Assembly (NCBI RefSeq): GCF_014174495.1
Contig: NZ_JACJHR010000037.1
Span: 1-64,000 of the forward strand
Origin: Amycolatopsis echigonensis
Lineage (GTDB): Bacteria > Actinomycetota > Actinomycetes > Mycobacteriales > Pseudonocardiaceae
Reading direction: 5' to 3'
DNA: 64,000 nt
The stretch's first letter is position 1; every line of letters starts with the position of its first letter. The position numbers and the translations under genes were made by a program. Of this stretch, positions 17,115-25,053 are shown piece by piece. Below the pieces are notes generated by a model. The model was given only the letters and a program-made list of their open reading frames with translations, was not told the origin of the DNA and searched no databases.

Positions 17115-17129
17115 GAACGAGCGTTATCA
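17115..17129 (-). promoter_or_regulatory. TetR-like operator candidate, inverted copy
   Basis: GAACGAGCGTTATCA is the exact reverse complement of 16225-16239. It occupies the 21 bp between the BadI-like stop and the probable dehydrogenase start at 17132, so binding there could give the dehydrogenase separate control. Its proximity to a start codon makes conservation by protein coding unlikely unless GTG 17111 is the true start. Confidence 0.55.
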
Positions 17130-17131
17130 CG

Positions 17132-18268
17132 ATGCGCTTCACGAAGCAACAAGAGAGCTTCGCCGCCGCGGTGCGCGCGTTCTGCGACAGCGAGTGCGGC
17201 ACGCTCGCGCAGCGGGACGCGCTCACGGACGGCGGGAAGCTCTCCAACAGCCCGGAGATCCTGCGCAAGCTGGCCGCACAGGGCTGGCTCGGGGTCTCGA
17301 TCCCGGAGGCGTACGGCGGCGGCGGGGCCGGCATGGTCGACGAGTGCCTCTTCCTAGAGGAGACCTCGCGCGGGCTGGCCCCGATCACCGGGTACTCCAC
17401 TGGGCTGACCGCGGGCCAGACTTACCTGCGGTACGGCACCGAGGAACAGAAGAAGGACATCCTCGGCGGGCTGTGCGCCGGGGAACTGGAAGCGATCGCG
17501 CTGTCCGAACCGGGCGCGGGCTCAGACCTCGGCTCGGTGCGGATCAAGGCGGTGCTGGACGGCGATCACTACGTCGTCGACGGGCAGAAGACCTGGACGT
17601 CCGCGGCGCACGTCGCCAAGCATCTGCTGCTGCTCGCCCGCACCGACTCGAGCGGACCGAAGCACCAGGGCCTGACGCTGCTGATCGTGCCGACCGACGT
17701 GCCTGGTCTCGAGATCCGGCCGATCGAGACGATGGAAGCGCATACGGTCAACGACCTGTTCTTCACCGGCGTGCGGATTCCGGCGGAGAACGTCGTCGGC
17801 GAGGTGGGCCAGGCTTGGAAGCACCTGATGCGCGGGCTGAGCGTGGAACGGCTCATCATCGCCGCGATGTCGCTCGGCGCGGCCGAACGCTCGCTGGACG
17901 ACCTGCTCGGTTACGTCAAGCAGCGCGAGCAGTTCGGCCGCACCATCGGCAGTTTCCAGGCGGTGCGGCACCGGATCGCCGACCTGGCCACCGAAATCGC
18001 CTACGCGAGGTCGTTCGTCTACGACGTGGCCGCCCGGATCGACGCGGGCGAGGAGGACCAGCTCGCGCGGGAAGGGTCGATGGCCAAGCTCAAGTGCACG
18101 GAGATCGCCAAGCACACCGCACTCGAGGCCATGCAGCTCATGGGCGGCTACGGGTACGCCCGCGAGTACGGCATGGAAGGCCAGGTGCGCAAGGCCTTGG
18201 CTCCGCCGATCTACGGCGGGACCAACGAGATCCAGCGCGAGATCATCAGCAAGAGCCTCGGGCTCTGA
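17132..18268 (+). CDS. Acyl-CoA dehydrogenase
   Basis: The 378-residue flavoprotein would introduce an alpha-beta double bond into an acyl-CoA. Family motifs are IALSEPGAGSDLGS for FAD, WTSAAHVAKHLLLLAR, REQFGRTIGSFQAVRHRIADL and LMGGYGYAREYGMEGQVR. The catalytic glutamate is within YGGTNEIQ near the C-terminus. ATG 17132 gives the usual MRFTKQQ start; GTG at 17111 is an in-frame alternative adding seven residues. It follows the BadI-like gene closely and is followed by a dienoyl-reductase-like SDR, consistent with beta-oxidation of the opened ring. Confidence 0.9.
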   Translation: MRFTKQQESFAAAVRAFCDSECGTLAQRDALTDGGKLSNSPEILRKLAAQGWLGVSIPEAYGGGGAGMVDECLFLEETSRGLAPITGYSTGLTAGQTYLRYGTEEQKKDILGGLCAGELEAIALSEPGAGSDLGSVRIKAVLDGDHYVVDGQKTWTSAAHVAKHLLLLARTDSSGPKHQGLTLLIVPTDVPGLEIRPIETMEAHTVNDLFFTGVRIPAENVVGEVGQAWKHLMRGLSVERLIIAAMSLGAAERSLDDLLGYVKQREQFGRTIGSFQAVRHRIADLATEIAYARSFVYDVAARIDAGEEDQLAREGSMAKLKCTEIAKHTALEAMQLMGGYGYAREYGMEGQVRKALAPPIYGGTNEIQREIISKSLGL

Positions 18269-18284
18269 CACGAGGGACCACCGC

Positions 18285-19181
18285 ATGGCAACGACGAAGT
18301 CCGTGTTCGCGCCCGATCTCCTGGCGGGGCACCGCATCCTGATCACCGGCGGCGGGACCGGCCTCGGCCGGGGCGTCGCCGCGCACCTCACCGCGCACGG
18401 CGCACAGGTCCACCTGTGGGGCCGCCGTGAAACGGTGCTCGCCGAAGCCGCCGAGGGGGCGGGCGAACCGGGCATGGTGCATTACCAGACCGTCGACGTC
18501 CGCGACGCGGAGCAGGTGGACGCCGCGATGGCGGAGATCTGGTCCGGCCACGGGCCGCTCACCGGAGTGATCAACAACGCCGCCGCGAATTTCATCGCAC
18601 CCACGAAGTCGTTGAGCGCGCGCGGTTTCGAGGCGGTCAGCTCGACGGTGATGAACGGTTCGTTCAACACCACGCACGCCGCGGGCCGGCGCTGGATCGA
18701 ACAGGGCCTGCCGGGAGTGGTGCTGTCGACGCTGACCACGTGGGTCTGGAGCGGCTCGGCTTTCGTGGTGCCCTCGGCCATGGCGAAAGCGGCCGTCCAC
18801 GCGATGACGATGTCGCTGGCGGTGGAGTGGGCGCGGTACGGCATCCGCCTCAACGCACTGGCTCCCGGGCCGATCCCGACCGACTACGCCTGGGAAATGC
18901 TCAACCCGACCGACAAGAGCGGCGTCGGCGCGACCCAGGCCGACCAGGTGCCGATGGGCCGGATGGGCACCGTGGAGGAACTGGCGAACCTCACCGTCTT
19001 CCTGCTGTCCGACGCCTGTCCGTACCTGACCGGCGAGACGATCGCGATGGACGGCGGCCAGCGGCTGGCCGGGCCGGGCACCTTCGCGGGCCTGACCGCA
19101 CTGTCCGATGAGGACTGGACCGAGATCAGGGAACAGAGCAAGAAAGCCAGCGCGGCGGCGAAAGCACAGCGCAGCGTGTGA
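18285..19181 (+). CDS. 2,4-dienoyl-CoA reductase-like SDR
   Basis: The 298-residue SDR has ILITGGGTGLGRGVA and the segment SAFVVPSAMAKAAVHAMTMSLAVEW. The usual catalytic Tyr is replaced, as in mitochondrial DECR1 (VVPSASAKAGV, from memory), while the Lys is kept. That pattern favours a dienoyl- or enoyl-CoA reductase over a plain ketoacyl reductase, suiting unsaturated rings or isopropenyl-bearing intermediates. The C-terminus is extended by about 40 residues. ATG 18285 has GAGGGA upstream. A strong hairpin follows at 19192, marking the end of the plus-strand unit. Confidence 0.85.
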   Translation: MATTKSVFAPDLLAGHRILITGGGTGLGRGVAAHLTAHGAQVHLWGRRETVLAEAAEGAGEPGMVHYQTVDVRDAEQVDAAMAEIWSGHGPLTGVINNAAANFIAPTKSLSARGFEAVSSTVMNGSFNTTHAAGRRWIEQGLPGVVLSTLTTWVWSGSAFVVPSAMAKAAVHAMTMSLAVEWARYGIRLNALAPGPIPTDYAWEMLNPTDKSGVGATQADQVPMGRMGTVEELANLTVFLLSDACPYLTGETIAMDGGQRLAGPGTFAGLTALSDEDWTEIREQSKKASAAAKAQRSV

Positions 19182-19191
19182 ACGGGCGGGG

Positions 19192-19215
19192 CCGCTGCCT
19201 CGGGCGAGGCAGCGG
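19192..19215 (+). terminator. Hairpin terminator candidate
   Basis: CCGCTGCCTC, loop GGGC, GAGGCAGCGG is a perfect 10-bp stem with a 4-base loop, 10 bp after the SDR stop. There is no run of T, as is common in actinomycetes. Confidence 0.7.
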
Positions 19216-19394
19216 ACCTGTTCAGCGTCCGCAGTCGAAGCCGCCGCTCGGATCGGCGTAACGGGCTTCGGCACGTTCGCCAGCGACTCCCCCAATTCCG
19301 CCAGTCCCGCTGAAATAGCGGCCATCGCTTCGTCTTCCGCTCCGTGAGCCGCGTGCATCGGAGCGGCCGCGACCGGAGCCGGGGGCTCGTCCGA

Positions 19395-19735
19395 GATGGA
19401 ATGCCATGCGTTACGGGCGACCACCGCGTCGGACTACCAGCAAGCCATGCGGGTCCGGCGCGTCGCACAGGCGAAAATGGACGCGCTGCTGGAGACGGCC
19501 GACCTGGTCGCCACGCCTATGGGACATCTCGGCGCACCGCCGCTGGCGGAGGTCACCGGTCTGGACCCGACCAGCGTGATGACGTCGCTGCACACGGCGT
19601 ACTGGAACCCCCGGGCGACCCGGTGCTCGTGCTCCCGATGGGGTTTTCCGAGCAAGGCCGGCCGCTCGCGTTGTCGCTGGCGGTGTGGCGGTGGGGAGAA
19701 GGGCTGGTCGTGCGGCCGGAGACGCCGTGCAGCGT
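19395..19735 (+). pseudogene. Amidase C-terminal fragment, on the strand opposite to the N-terminal part
   Basis: The plus strand encodes DYQQAMRVRRVAQAKMDALLE and LVATPMGHLGAPPLAEVTG. After a one-base shift at a CCCCC run near 19612 it continues as GDPVLVLPMGFSEQGRPLALSLA. These match the C-terminal part of GatA-type amidases. The N-terminal half of an amidase lies next to it on the minus strand (19735-20446), so a fragment of the same or a related gene appears inverted. The flanking 19216-19394 has no gene I can assign; a minus-strand stretch near 19250-19400 could be a middle piece of the same amidase. Confidence 0.55.
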
Positions 19736-20446
19736 GAGGCCGCCCAGATAGTCGCCCGGCTGGGTCTCCGCCGCATACGAGTCGGCTGGATGGTGCCCGG
19801 CCAGCACTGACAGCAGCAGCGCGCAGTCCCGTGCGGTGCGCACCAGCGGACCGACGTGGTCGAGGGCGTAGCAACCGAAGGTTGGCTCGGGACCGGTTGA
19901 GACCGGTGACGCCGTTGAACCCGGCCGGCATCCGGATGCTGCCCGCGGTGTCCGAGCCGAGCGCGCCCAGCACCATCCCGGACGCGACGCCGCTGCCACA
20001 GCCCGAGCTGGAACCGCCTGCGTAGTGCGCGAGGTTCCAGGCGTTGCGGGGCACCGGAAACGGCTTGCCGGGGTCGGGCACGCCGAGGGCGAACTCCATC
20101 GTGGTGAGCTTCCCGAGCACGATCCCGCCGGCGCGCCGCAGCCGGGCGACGGCCGGGGCGTCCCCGATCCCCTCCGCCCAGGCGCCGTTGTGGGCGCGCC
20201 CTCGGCAGCCAAGATGTCCTTGATCCCCAAGGGGATGCCGTCGAGCGGACCGGCGGGCTCGCCGCGCGCGAACCGTTCGTCGGCCGCGCGGGCCGCGTTC
20301 CGACCACCCGCGTCGTCGCGGTGCAGGAAGACCCCCAGCACCGGGTCGAACGCATCCGCCCGTGCGATCGCCTCCTCGACCAGTTCCGACGCACTCGCCC
20401 GGCCCGCGCGCAGATCCGCCGCGGAACCGGTGATCGTCCTGATCAC
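19735..20446 (-). pseudogene. Amidase (GatA-like), frameshifted and truncated
   Basis: GTG at 20446 overlaps the stop of the phosphotransferase gene (GTGA). The frame reads ADLRAGRASASELVEEAIAR and GPLDGIPLGIKDILA with the catalytic lysine. It shifts near 20195 to VLGKLTTMEFALGV and YAGGSSSGCGSGVASGM with the Gly-Ser-Ser-Ser motif, then shifts back near 19895 to LDHVGPLVRTARDCALLL. About ten codons seem lost between PTFG and LDHVG, and the gene stops making sense near 19740. It was the last gene of the long minus operon and is clearly inactive. Confidence 0.75.
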
Positions 20447-21459
20447 GACGCAGCTTGCTCGGCCGCGGCCAAGAAGGACTTCACGAGTCCGGAGTCCGCG
20501 TAGTACTCGTCCCCCACGCCCTGCACGGCCCGCCGTCGCCCGTACTCGTACAGCACGGCCAGCTTCCACAACGCCAGCGCGGTGTACCAGCCCAGTCCGG
20601 ACAGATCCCGCCCAGTCTGGTTCGCATACCGCTCGGCCAGTTCGGCGCGGACGGGATAGCCCTCCTCCAGCGCGGCGACCCCGAGGTCCTCGGTCGGCGT
20701 CCGCACCTGCCCGGCGACCGGCCAGGACGCCAGGAAGTAGCCGACGTCGAACAGCGGGTCCCCGAGCGTGGCCAGTTCCCAGTCGAGCACCGCGAGAACC
20801 CGCCCCGGCGAGTCCGGAGACACGATCACGTTCCCGAGCCGGTAGTCGTTGTGCACGATGGTCGCACCGGCTTCGGCGGGCACGTGCGCGGCGAGCCACG
20901 CGTCGAGCTCGGCGAATTCCGCCGGCGGCTTGCCGTTGCCGTCGGCGATGAGACGCCCCATCCGGCGGAAGTGCCGGGCGTTGAATCCCTCCGGGCGACC
21001 GAGTTCTCCCAGCCCGCGCGCGGCCCAGTCCACCGAGTGCAGGGTGGCCAGAGTGTCCACAAGGGACTCCCCGATCCGCCGCCGGTCGGCAGGAGTGGCC
21101 AGCTCGGGAGGTGTGCGTTCGGTGATCACGGGCCCCTCGACGTAACTCATCACGTAGAACGGCACGTCGAGCACTTCGCCCGGCTGTCCGGTGGCGAGCA
21201 CCTCGGCCACCGGAACGCCGGTCCCCGCCAGCGCGCCGATCAGCTTCGCCTCGCGCAGCATGTCGTGCGCCCCGGGCGGGGTCGGCGGCGGAGGCGGACG
21301 GCGCACGACCGCCTGCCGCTGTCCGTCGCTGACCAAGAAGGTCAGGTTCGAGTGCCCGTCGCCGATCCGCCGCGTGCTGACCGGACCGGAACAGATCCCT
21401 TTCCGGGCGAGGAAATCGGCGAGCAGGGCGCGTTGCGGTTCGCTCCAGTCCCAGCTCAT
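20443..21459 (-). CDS. Aminoglycoside-phosphotransferase-fold kinase (ACAD10/11 kinase-domain-like)
   Basis: The 338-residue protein has RRIGDGHSNLTFLV at the N-lobe, IVHNDYRLGNVIV with the catalytic Asp of the Brenner motif, and VLAVLDWELATLGDPLFDVGYFLA with the metal-binding Asp. Such stand-alone kinases accompany acyl-CoA dehydrogenases; in human ACAD10/11 the fused kinase phosphorylates 4-hydroxyacyl-CoA so that it can be dehydrated. Phosphorylation of a hydroxylated acyl-CoA is therefore a specific hypothesis. ATG 21459 overlaps the upstream stop in ATGA. A second, diverged copy is at 48148. Confidence 0.82.
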   Translation of the reverse strand: MSWDWSEPQRALLADFLARKGICSGPVSTRRIGDGHSNLTFLVSDGQRQAVVRRPPPPPTPPGAHDMLREAKLIGALAGTGVPVAEVLATGQPGEVLDVPFYVMSYVEGPVITERTPPELATPADRRRIGESLVDTLATLHSVDWAARGLGELGRPEGFNARHFRRMGRLIADGNGKPPAEFAELDAWLAAHVPAEAGATIVHNDYRLGNVIVSPDSPGRVLAVLDWELATLGDPLFDVGYFLASWPVAGQVRTPTEDLGVAALEEGYPVRAELAERYANQTGRDLSGLGWYTALALWKLAVLYEYGRRRAVQGVGDEYYADSGLVKSFLAAAEQAAS

Positions 21460-22388
21460 CGACCGCTCTCGATCAGGTGCTGCAGGTACTGGCCAGGCCA
21501 ATGCGTCTCGAACTGCCCCGCACCTTCCTCGCCGTCGATGGCGACGGTGCAGGCAGCCTCGGTGATCACGGTGCCCATCGGGTCCTTGGTGGGCAGCTTG
21601 ATCACACCGTACGCGTCCATCACCAGCCGAGTGGTCTCGCCGGTGATGTCCACGACGTCCGCTTCAAGGTGCTTCTGCGTCATGTCGTCGTGGTAGTCGG
21701 CGTGGTGCTTGATGTGCGAGACCGGCACCGTGACCCCGTCCTTGACCACGTACCCGGCGAAGCCCCATTCGCCGCGCGCGATCCAGATCCAGCCGTTGAC
21801 GACCCGGCCGGACTCGGTGTAGGCGATGAACCACTTCCAGTGGTGCGGCACGCCCCAGTCGCGGGTGCCCCACGAATGGTCCCGGTGCCCCTTGCGGTCC
21901 AGGGAAATCCGCCGTCCGCCGACCTCCAGGAACCCGGTGACGTGCCCGGTCTGCTCAAGCCGGTTCGCGGCGAACCACGACGGCAGCCCGTCGGGATTGC
22001 TCTTGTAGCTGAACGCGTCGTGCAGCGCGGTGAAGTCGAACTGCAGGTTCACCTCGTCGCTGGCGTAGCTGACCTGCGCGGTGCGGCGCAGTTCCGGTTG
22101 TTTGACCGAGAGGCCCTCGAACTCGAAGTTGTCCAGGTCCATGTCGTCGCCGACGGAGCCCTGCGCGAGCTTCAGCGCCACGGGTTCCTTGCCTGGCCCC
22201 CAGACGGAGACGTTGTAGCCGGTCTTGCCGCGGTTGGTCAGGTACAGGTAGACCTGCATGCCGAGTTGCTCGTCGGGCAGGATCATCTCCCAGAACAGGG
22301 AATCCCGCATCCGGCCGCCGGGTTCCGGCCAGTGCCGCAGGTCGTCGTGCGGACCGAAACCCGGGTCGATGTCCCCTAATGTCACCAT
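21456..22388 (-). CDS. Conserved protein of CrtC/AttH-like (hydroxyneurosporene synthase-like) fold
   Basis: The 310-residue protein has no transmembrane segment or signal peptide. Recognisable features are SLFWEMILPDEQLGMQVYLYL near residue 30, GHRDHSWGTRDWG near 165 and WKWFIAYTESGRVVNGWIW. His-Arg-Asp-His-Ser-Trp is the conserved core of CrtC-like lipocalin-type proteins, some of which hydrate or cyclise isoprenoid double bonds. That link is suggestive beside a terpenoid-type cluster but remains inference. ATG 22388 is chosen because GGGAAGG lies 8 nt upstream; GTG 22397 (overlapping the previous stop) is the alternative. It is coupled to the downstream kinase by ATGA. Confidence 0.6.
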   Translation of the reverse strand: MVTLGDIDPGFGPHDDLRHWPEPGGRMRDSLFWEMILPDEQLGMQVYLYLTNRGKTGYNVSVWGPGKEPVALKLAQGSVGDDMDLDNFEFEGLSVKQPELRRTAQVSYASDEVNLQFDFTALHDAFSYKSNPDGLPSWFAANRLEQTGHVTGFLEVGGRRISLDRKGHRDHSWGTRDWGVPHHWKWFIAYTESGRVVNGWIWIARGEWGFAGYVVKDGVTVPVSHIKHHADYHDDMTQKHLEADVVDITGETTRLVMDAYGVIKLPTKDPMGTVITEAACTVAIDGEEGAGQFETHWPGQYLQHLIESGR

Positions 22389-22393
22389 CTTCG

Positions 22394-23209
22394 TCACCTT
22401 CCCGTGAACTGCGGCGCGCGCTTGTCCTTGAACGCCGCCAATGCCTCGGTCATGTCGTCGCAGCGGGTCAGCAGCGCCTGCCCGCGGTTCTCCAGCTCCA
22501 GTGCCCCGGCGTAGCTCGCGACTTCTTGGTTGCGCTGCAGTGCCCGTTTGGACATCCGCACGCCGCCGGGCGAGTTCCCGGCGATCTGCCGGGCTGTCGC
22601 CAGCGCCTCGTCCATCAGGTTCTCGCTCGGGACGACGCGGTTCACCAAGCCGATCCGCGCCGCTTCCTCGGCGGCGACAACCCTTGCCGTGTAGGCAATC
22701 TCGGCCGCCCGGCCCGGACCGACGAGCCGGGTCAGCTGCCACGACGTGCCCAGCTCCCCCGCCGAGAGGCCCACCTTGACGAAGGCCGCGTTGAACTTCG
22801 CCGTCGGCGCGGCGAGCCGGATGTCCGCCGCCAGTGCGAGCGAGAGACCGCCGCCGGACGCGGCACCGTGCACCGCCGCGATCACCGGGAACGGCAGCTC
22901 GCGGATCGCGGCCAGGCCACCGGTCGCGGTCTCCTGGAAGTGCAGGAACTCGCGGACGCCCATCCGCGTGATCACGTCGATCTCGTCCAGGTCGAACCCC
23001 GCGCAGAACGCGCGCTCTCCGGCACCGGTGACGATCAGCGCGCGAGCCTTGCTGTCCCGCATGGCCCTGGCCGCCGCGAGGAATTCGCCGAACATCCCCG
23101 GCGTCATGGAATTCATCCGGCCCGGCCGGTTGATCCGCAGCACCAGCACGCCCTCTTCGGGCGATTCGAGCGTGAGGGTCCGCAGTTCCGGGACCTCGAA
23201 GTCGATCAT
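22394..23209 (-). CDS. Enoyl-CoA hydratase/isomerase (tandem paralogue 2)
   Basis: This is a 271-residue crotonase with ERAFCAGFDLDE, HGAASGGGLSLALAADIRLAA (oxyanion hole), VKVGLSAGELGTSW and GLVNRVVPSENL. It is clearly a tandem duplicate of the next gene upstream (23221-24027): both share NSMT, KFNAAF, LSAG-LG-SW, ALELENRGQALLTR and the terminal TGR. Likely substrates are enoyl-CoAs formed after ring opening, or the two copies act on different stereoisomers. ATG 23209 has GGAG upstream within GAGGGAGCCCCCC. It is part of the long minus operon. Confidence 0.88.
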   Translation of the reverse strand: MIDFEVPELRTLTLESPEEGVLVLRINRPGRMNSMTPGMFGEFLAAARAMRDSKARALIVTGAGERAFCAGFDLDEIDVITRMGVREFLHFQETATGGLAAIRELPFPVIAAVHGAASGGGLSLALAADIRLAAPTAKFNAAFVKVGLSAGELGTSWQLTRLVGPGRAAEIAYTARVVAAEEAARIGLVNRVVPSENLMDEALATARQIAGNSPGGVRMSKRALQRNQEVASYAGALELENRGQALLTRCDDMTEALAAFKDKRAPQFTGR

Positions 23210-23220
23210 GGGGGGCTCCC

Positions 23221-24027
23221 TCAGCGTCCAGTGAACTTCGGTGCGCGCTTCTCCTTGAAGGCGGCCAGTGCTTCGGGCATGTCCTCGCTCCGGGTGAGCA
23301 GTGCCTGCCCGCGGTTCTCCAGTTCCAGCGCGGCGGCGTACGAGGTGATCTCCAGGTTCGCCTGCAGCGCCCGCTTGGACAGCTGCACGCCGCCGGGCGA
23401 GTTGGCGCGGATCAGCCGGGCCATCGCGATGGTCTCGTCCAGCAGCTTCTCTCCGGGCACCACGCGGTTGACCAGCCCGATCCGCTCGGCCTCCTCGGCG
23501 AACACGAATCGTCCGGTGTAGGCGATTTCCGATGCGAGTGCGGGACCGATCAGCCGCGGCAGCAGCCAGGACGAGCCGAGATCGCCCGCCGACAGTCCGA
23601 TGCGGACGAAGGCGGCGTTGAACTTCGCCGACTCGGCGGCCAAGCGGATGTCCGCGGCCAGCGCGAGCGCCAGACCGCCGCCCGCGGCCGCCCCGTTGAC
23701 CGCGGCGATGACCGGGATGCGCAGCGACCGCAGCGCGGACAGCGCGCGGACCGCGTGTTCCTGCCGCTCCAGCATGCCCAGCGCGGTCAGCCCGGTCAGC
23801 TCGTCGGCGTCGTCGAGGTCGTATCCGGCGCAGAACGCCTTGCCGGCGCCGGTGACGATCAGCACCCGGGTCTCATCGTCGTCGCCAAGTGCGAAGGCCA
23901 GTTCCTCGAGCTCGGCGAACATGCGCACCGTCATCGAGTTCAGGGACTCCGGGCGGTTGAGCGTCGCCACCACGATGCCCTCTTCGGGCCGGGACAGCTC
24001 CATCGTCTCCGGTTTCAGCTCCGCCAT
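23221..24027 (-). CDS. Enoyl-CoA hydratase/isomerase (tandem paralogue 1)
   Basis: The 268-residue crotonase has GKAFCAGYDLDDADE, NGAAAGGGLALALAADIRLAA, VRIGLSAGDLGSSW and GLVNRVVPGEKL. At the position where the paralogue has Glu (SAGELG) this one has Asp (SAGDLG), so the two may differ in acid-base chemistry. ATG 24027 shares its A with the stop of the LLM gene upstream (TGATG). The gap to the paralogue downstream is 11 bp. Confidence 0.88.
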   Translation of the reverse strand: MAELKPETMELSRPEEGIVVATLNRPESLNSMTVRMFAELEELAFALGDDDETRVLIVTGAGKAFCAGYDLDDADELTGLTALGMLERQEHAVRALSALRSLRIPVIAAVNGAAAGGGLALALAADIRLAAESAKFNAAFVRIGLSAGDLGSSWLLPRLIGPALASEIAYTGRFVFAEEAERIGLVNRVVPGEKLLDETIAMARLIRANSPGGVQLSKRALQANLEITSYAAALELENRGQALLTRSEDMPEALAAFKEKRAPKFTGR

Positions 24028-25043
24028 CAGCGCATTCCCTCCACAATGGACTCTGTCGCGTCCTCGGCTTCTTCGGGCTTGAGCCCCCAGGGCACGCTGA
24101 CGAGGTTCAGATGGTCGTAGTCGCGCGCGTGCACCGCCACGCGCTCCTTCAATTCGCCGGGACGGCAGGCCACTCCGACGGCGTCGATTACCTCGTCCGG
24201 CACCGCGGCGGCCATCGCCTCGGGATCCCGGTTCCGCGCCGCCTCCCGGATCCGGTCCTGCGCTTCGGTCCAGCCGTGCAGGGCGAAAAGCCGGTCGTAC
24301 ACACGAGAAGCGGCGTACTGCGCGACGGCGAAGGCCAGACGGCGGCGTGCGGCCTCTTCGTCGGAGTCCACCGCGCACATGAGGATGCCCATCAACTGCA
24401 CGTCGCTCTCCGCGCGGCCGGAGTCCGTCAGCCCCTTGGCCAGGCCCGGCCGCACGACCTCCCGCACGTAGGCCGAGGTGAACATCGGATGCCCGACCAG
24501 CCCGTCCGAGACCCGGCCCGCCACGCGCAGCATCAGCGGGTTGACCCCGGCGGTCCAGATCGGCAGGTTCTCCTGGACCGGCGGCGGGGTGTCGGAGGTG
24601 GGCTTGAGCCGGACCCGGTAGAACCGGCCCTCGTGCTCGACCGGCCCCTCGTGCAGGCGCCAGAGCTTGCGCAGCACCGTGACCAGTTCCTCCATCCGGG
24701 CGGCCGGGGCCTCGCCGCTGACGCCGTGCCAGTCCTCCATCATGCGCGGGGTCCCGTTGCCCAGCCCGAGGGTGAGCCTGCCGCCGGACAGCTCGTCGAG
24801 GTCGCGTGCCTCGGCGGCCCACACGAGCGGGGTGCGGCCGACTCCGTAGGCGATGTTGCTGCCCAGCCGGACCCGGCTGGTGGCGTTCGCCAGCACCGCC
24901 AGCGGCACGGTCACCGACCGGTTGTACAGCTCGTTGGCCCACACCGCGGAGAATCCGGCCTCCTCGGCCCTGGTCGCGAGGTCGGCGAGCCGCCGGTACC
25001 GCTCGGGCCCGCTGCCCGCGCTGAACACGGTCAGTCCGTACAT
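24027..25043 (-). CDS. LLM-class F420- or flavin-dependent oxidoreductase
   Basis: The 338-residue TIM-barrel protein has RAEEAGFSAVWANELYN, SNIAYGVGRTPLVWAAEARDLDELSGGRLTLGLGNGT and a C-terminal DYDHLNLVSVPWGL, matching luciferase-like monooxygenases of the actinobacterial F420-dependent branch. It could reduce an enone, dehydrogenate an alcohol, or insert oxygen next to a ring ketone. ATG 25043 has AGGAGG six bases upstream. It is co-transcribed with the CoA-transferase pseudogene and the hydratase pair. Confidence 0.82.
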   Translation of the reverse strand: MYGLTVFSAGSGPERYRRLADLATRAEEAGFSAVWANELYNRSVTVPLAVLANATSRVRLGSNIAYGVGRTPLVWAAEARDLDELSGGRLTLGLGNGTPRMMEDWHGVSGEAPAARMEELVTVLRKLWRLHEGPVEHEGRFYRVRLKPTSDTPPPVQENLPIWTAGVNPLMLRVAGRVSDGLVGHPMFTSAYVREVVRPGLAKGLTDSGRAESDVQLMGILMCAVDSDEEAARRRLAFAVAQYAASRVYDRLFALHGWTEAQDRIREAARNRDPEAMAAAVPDEVIDAVGVACRPGELKERVAVHARDYDHLNLVSVPWGLKPEEAEDATESIVEGMR

Positions 25044-25053
25044 TCCTGTCCTC

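Noticed and set aside
16225..17129. Terminal inverted repeats of an insertion sequence
   Set aside because: The enclosed gene is a crotonase, no transposase or target duplication is seen, and the sequence matches a TetR promoter.
23221..24942. Apparent 573-residue fused hydratase
   Set aside because: The first 305 residues are an alternate frame of the LLM gene; the real hydratase starts at 24027.
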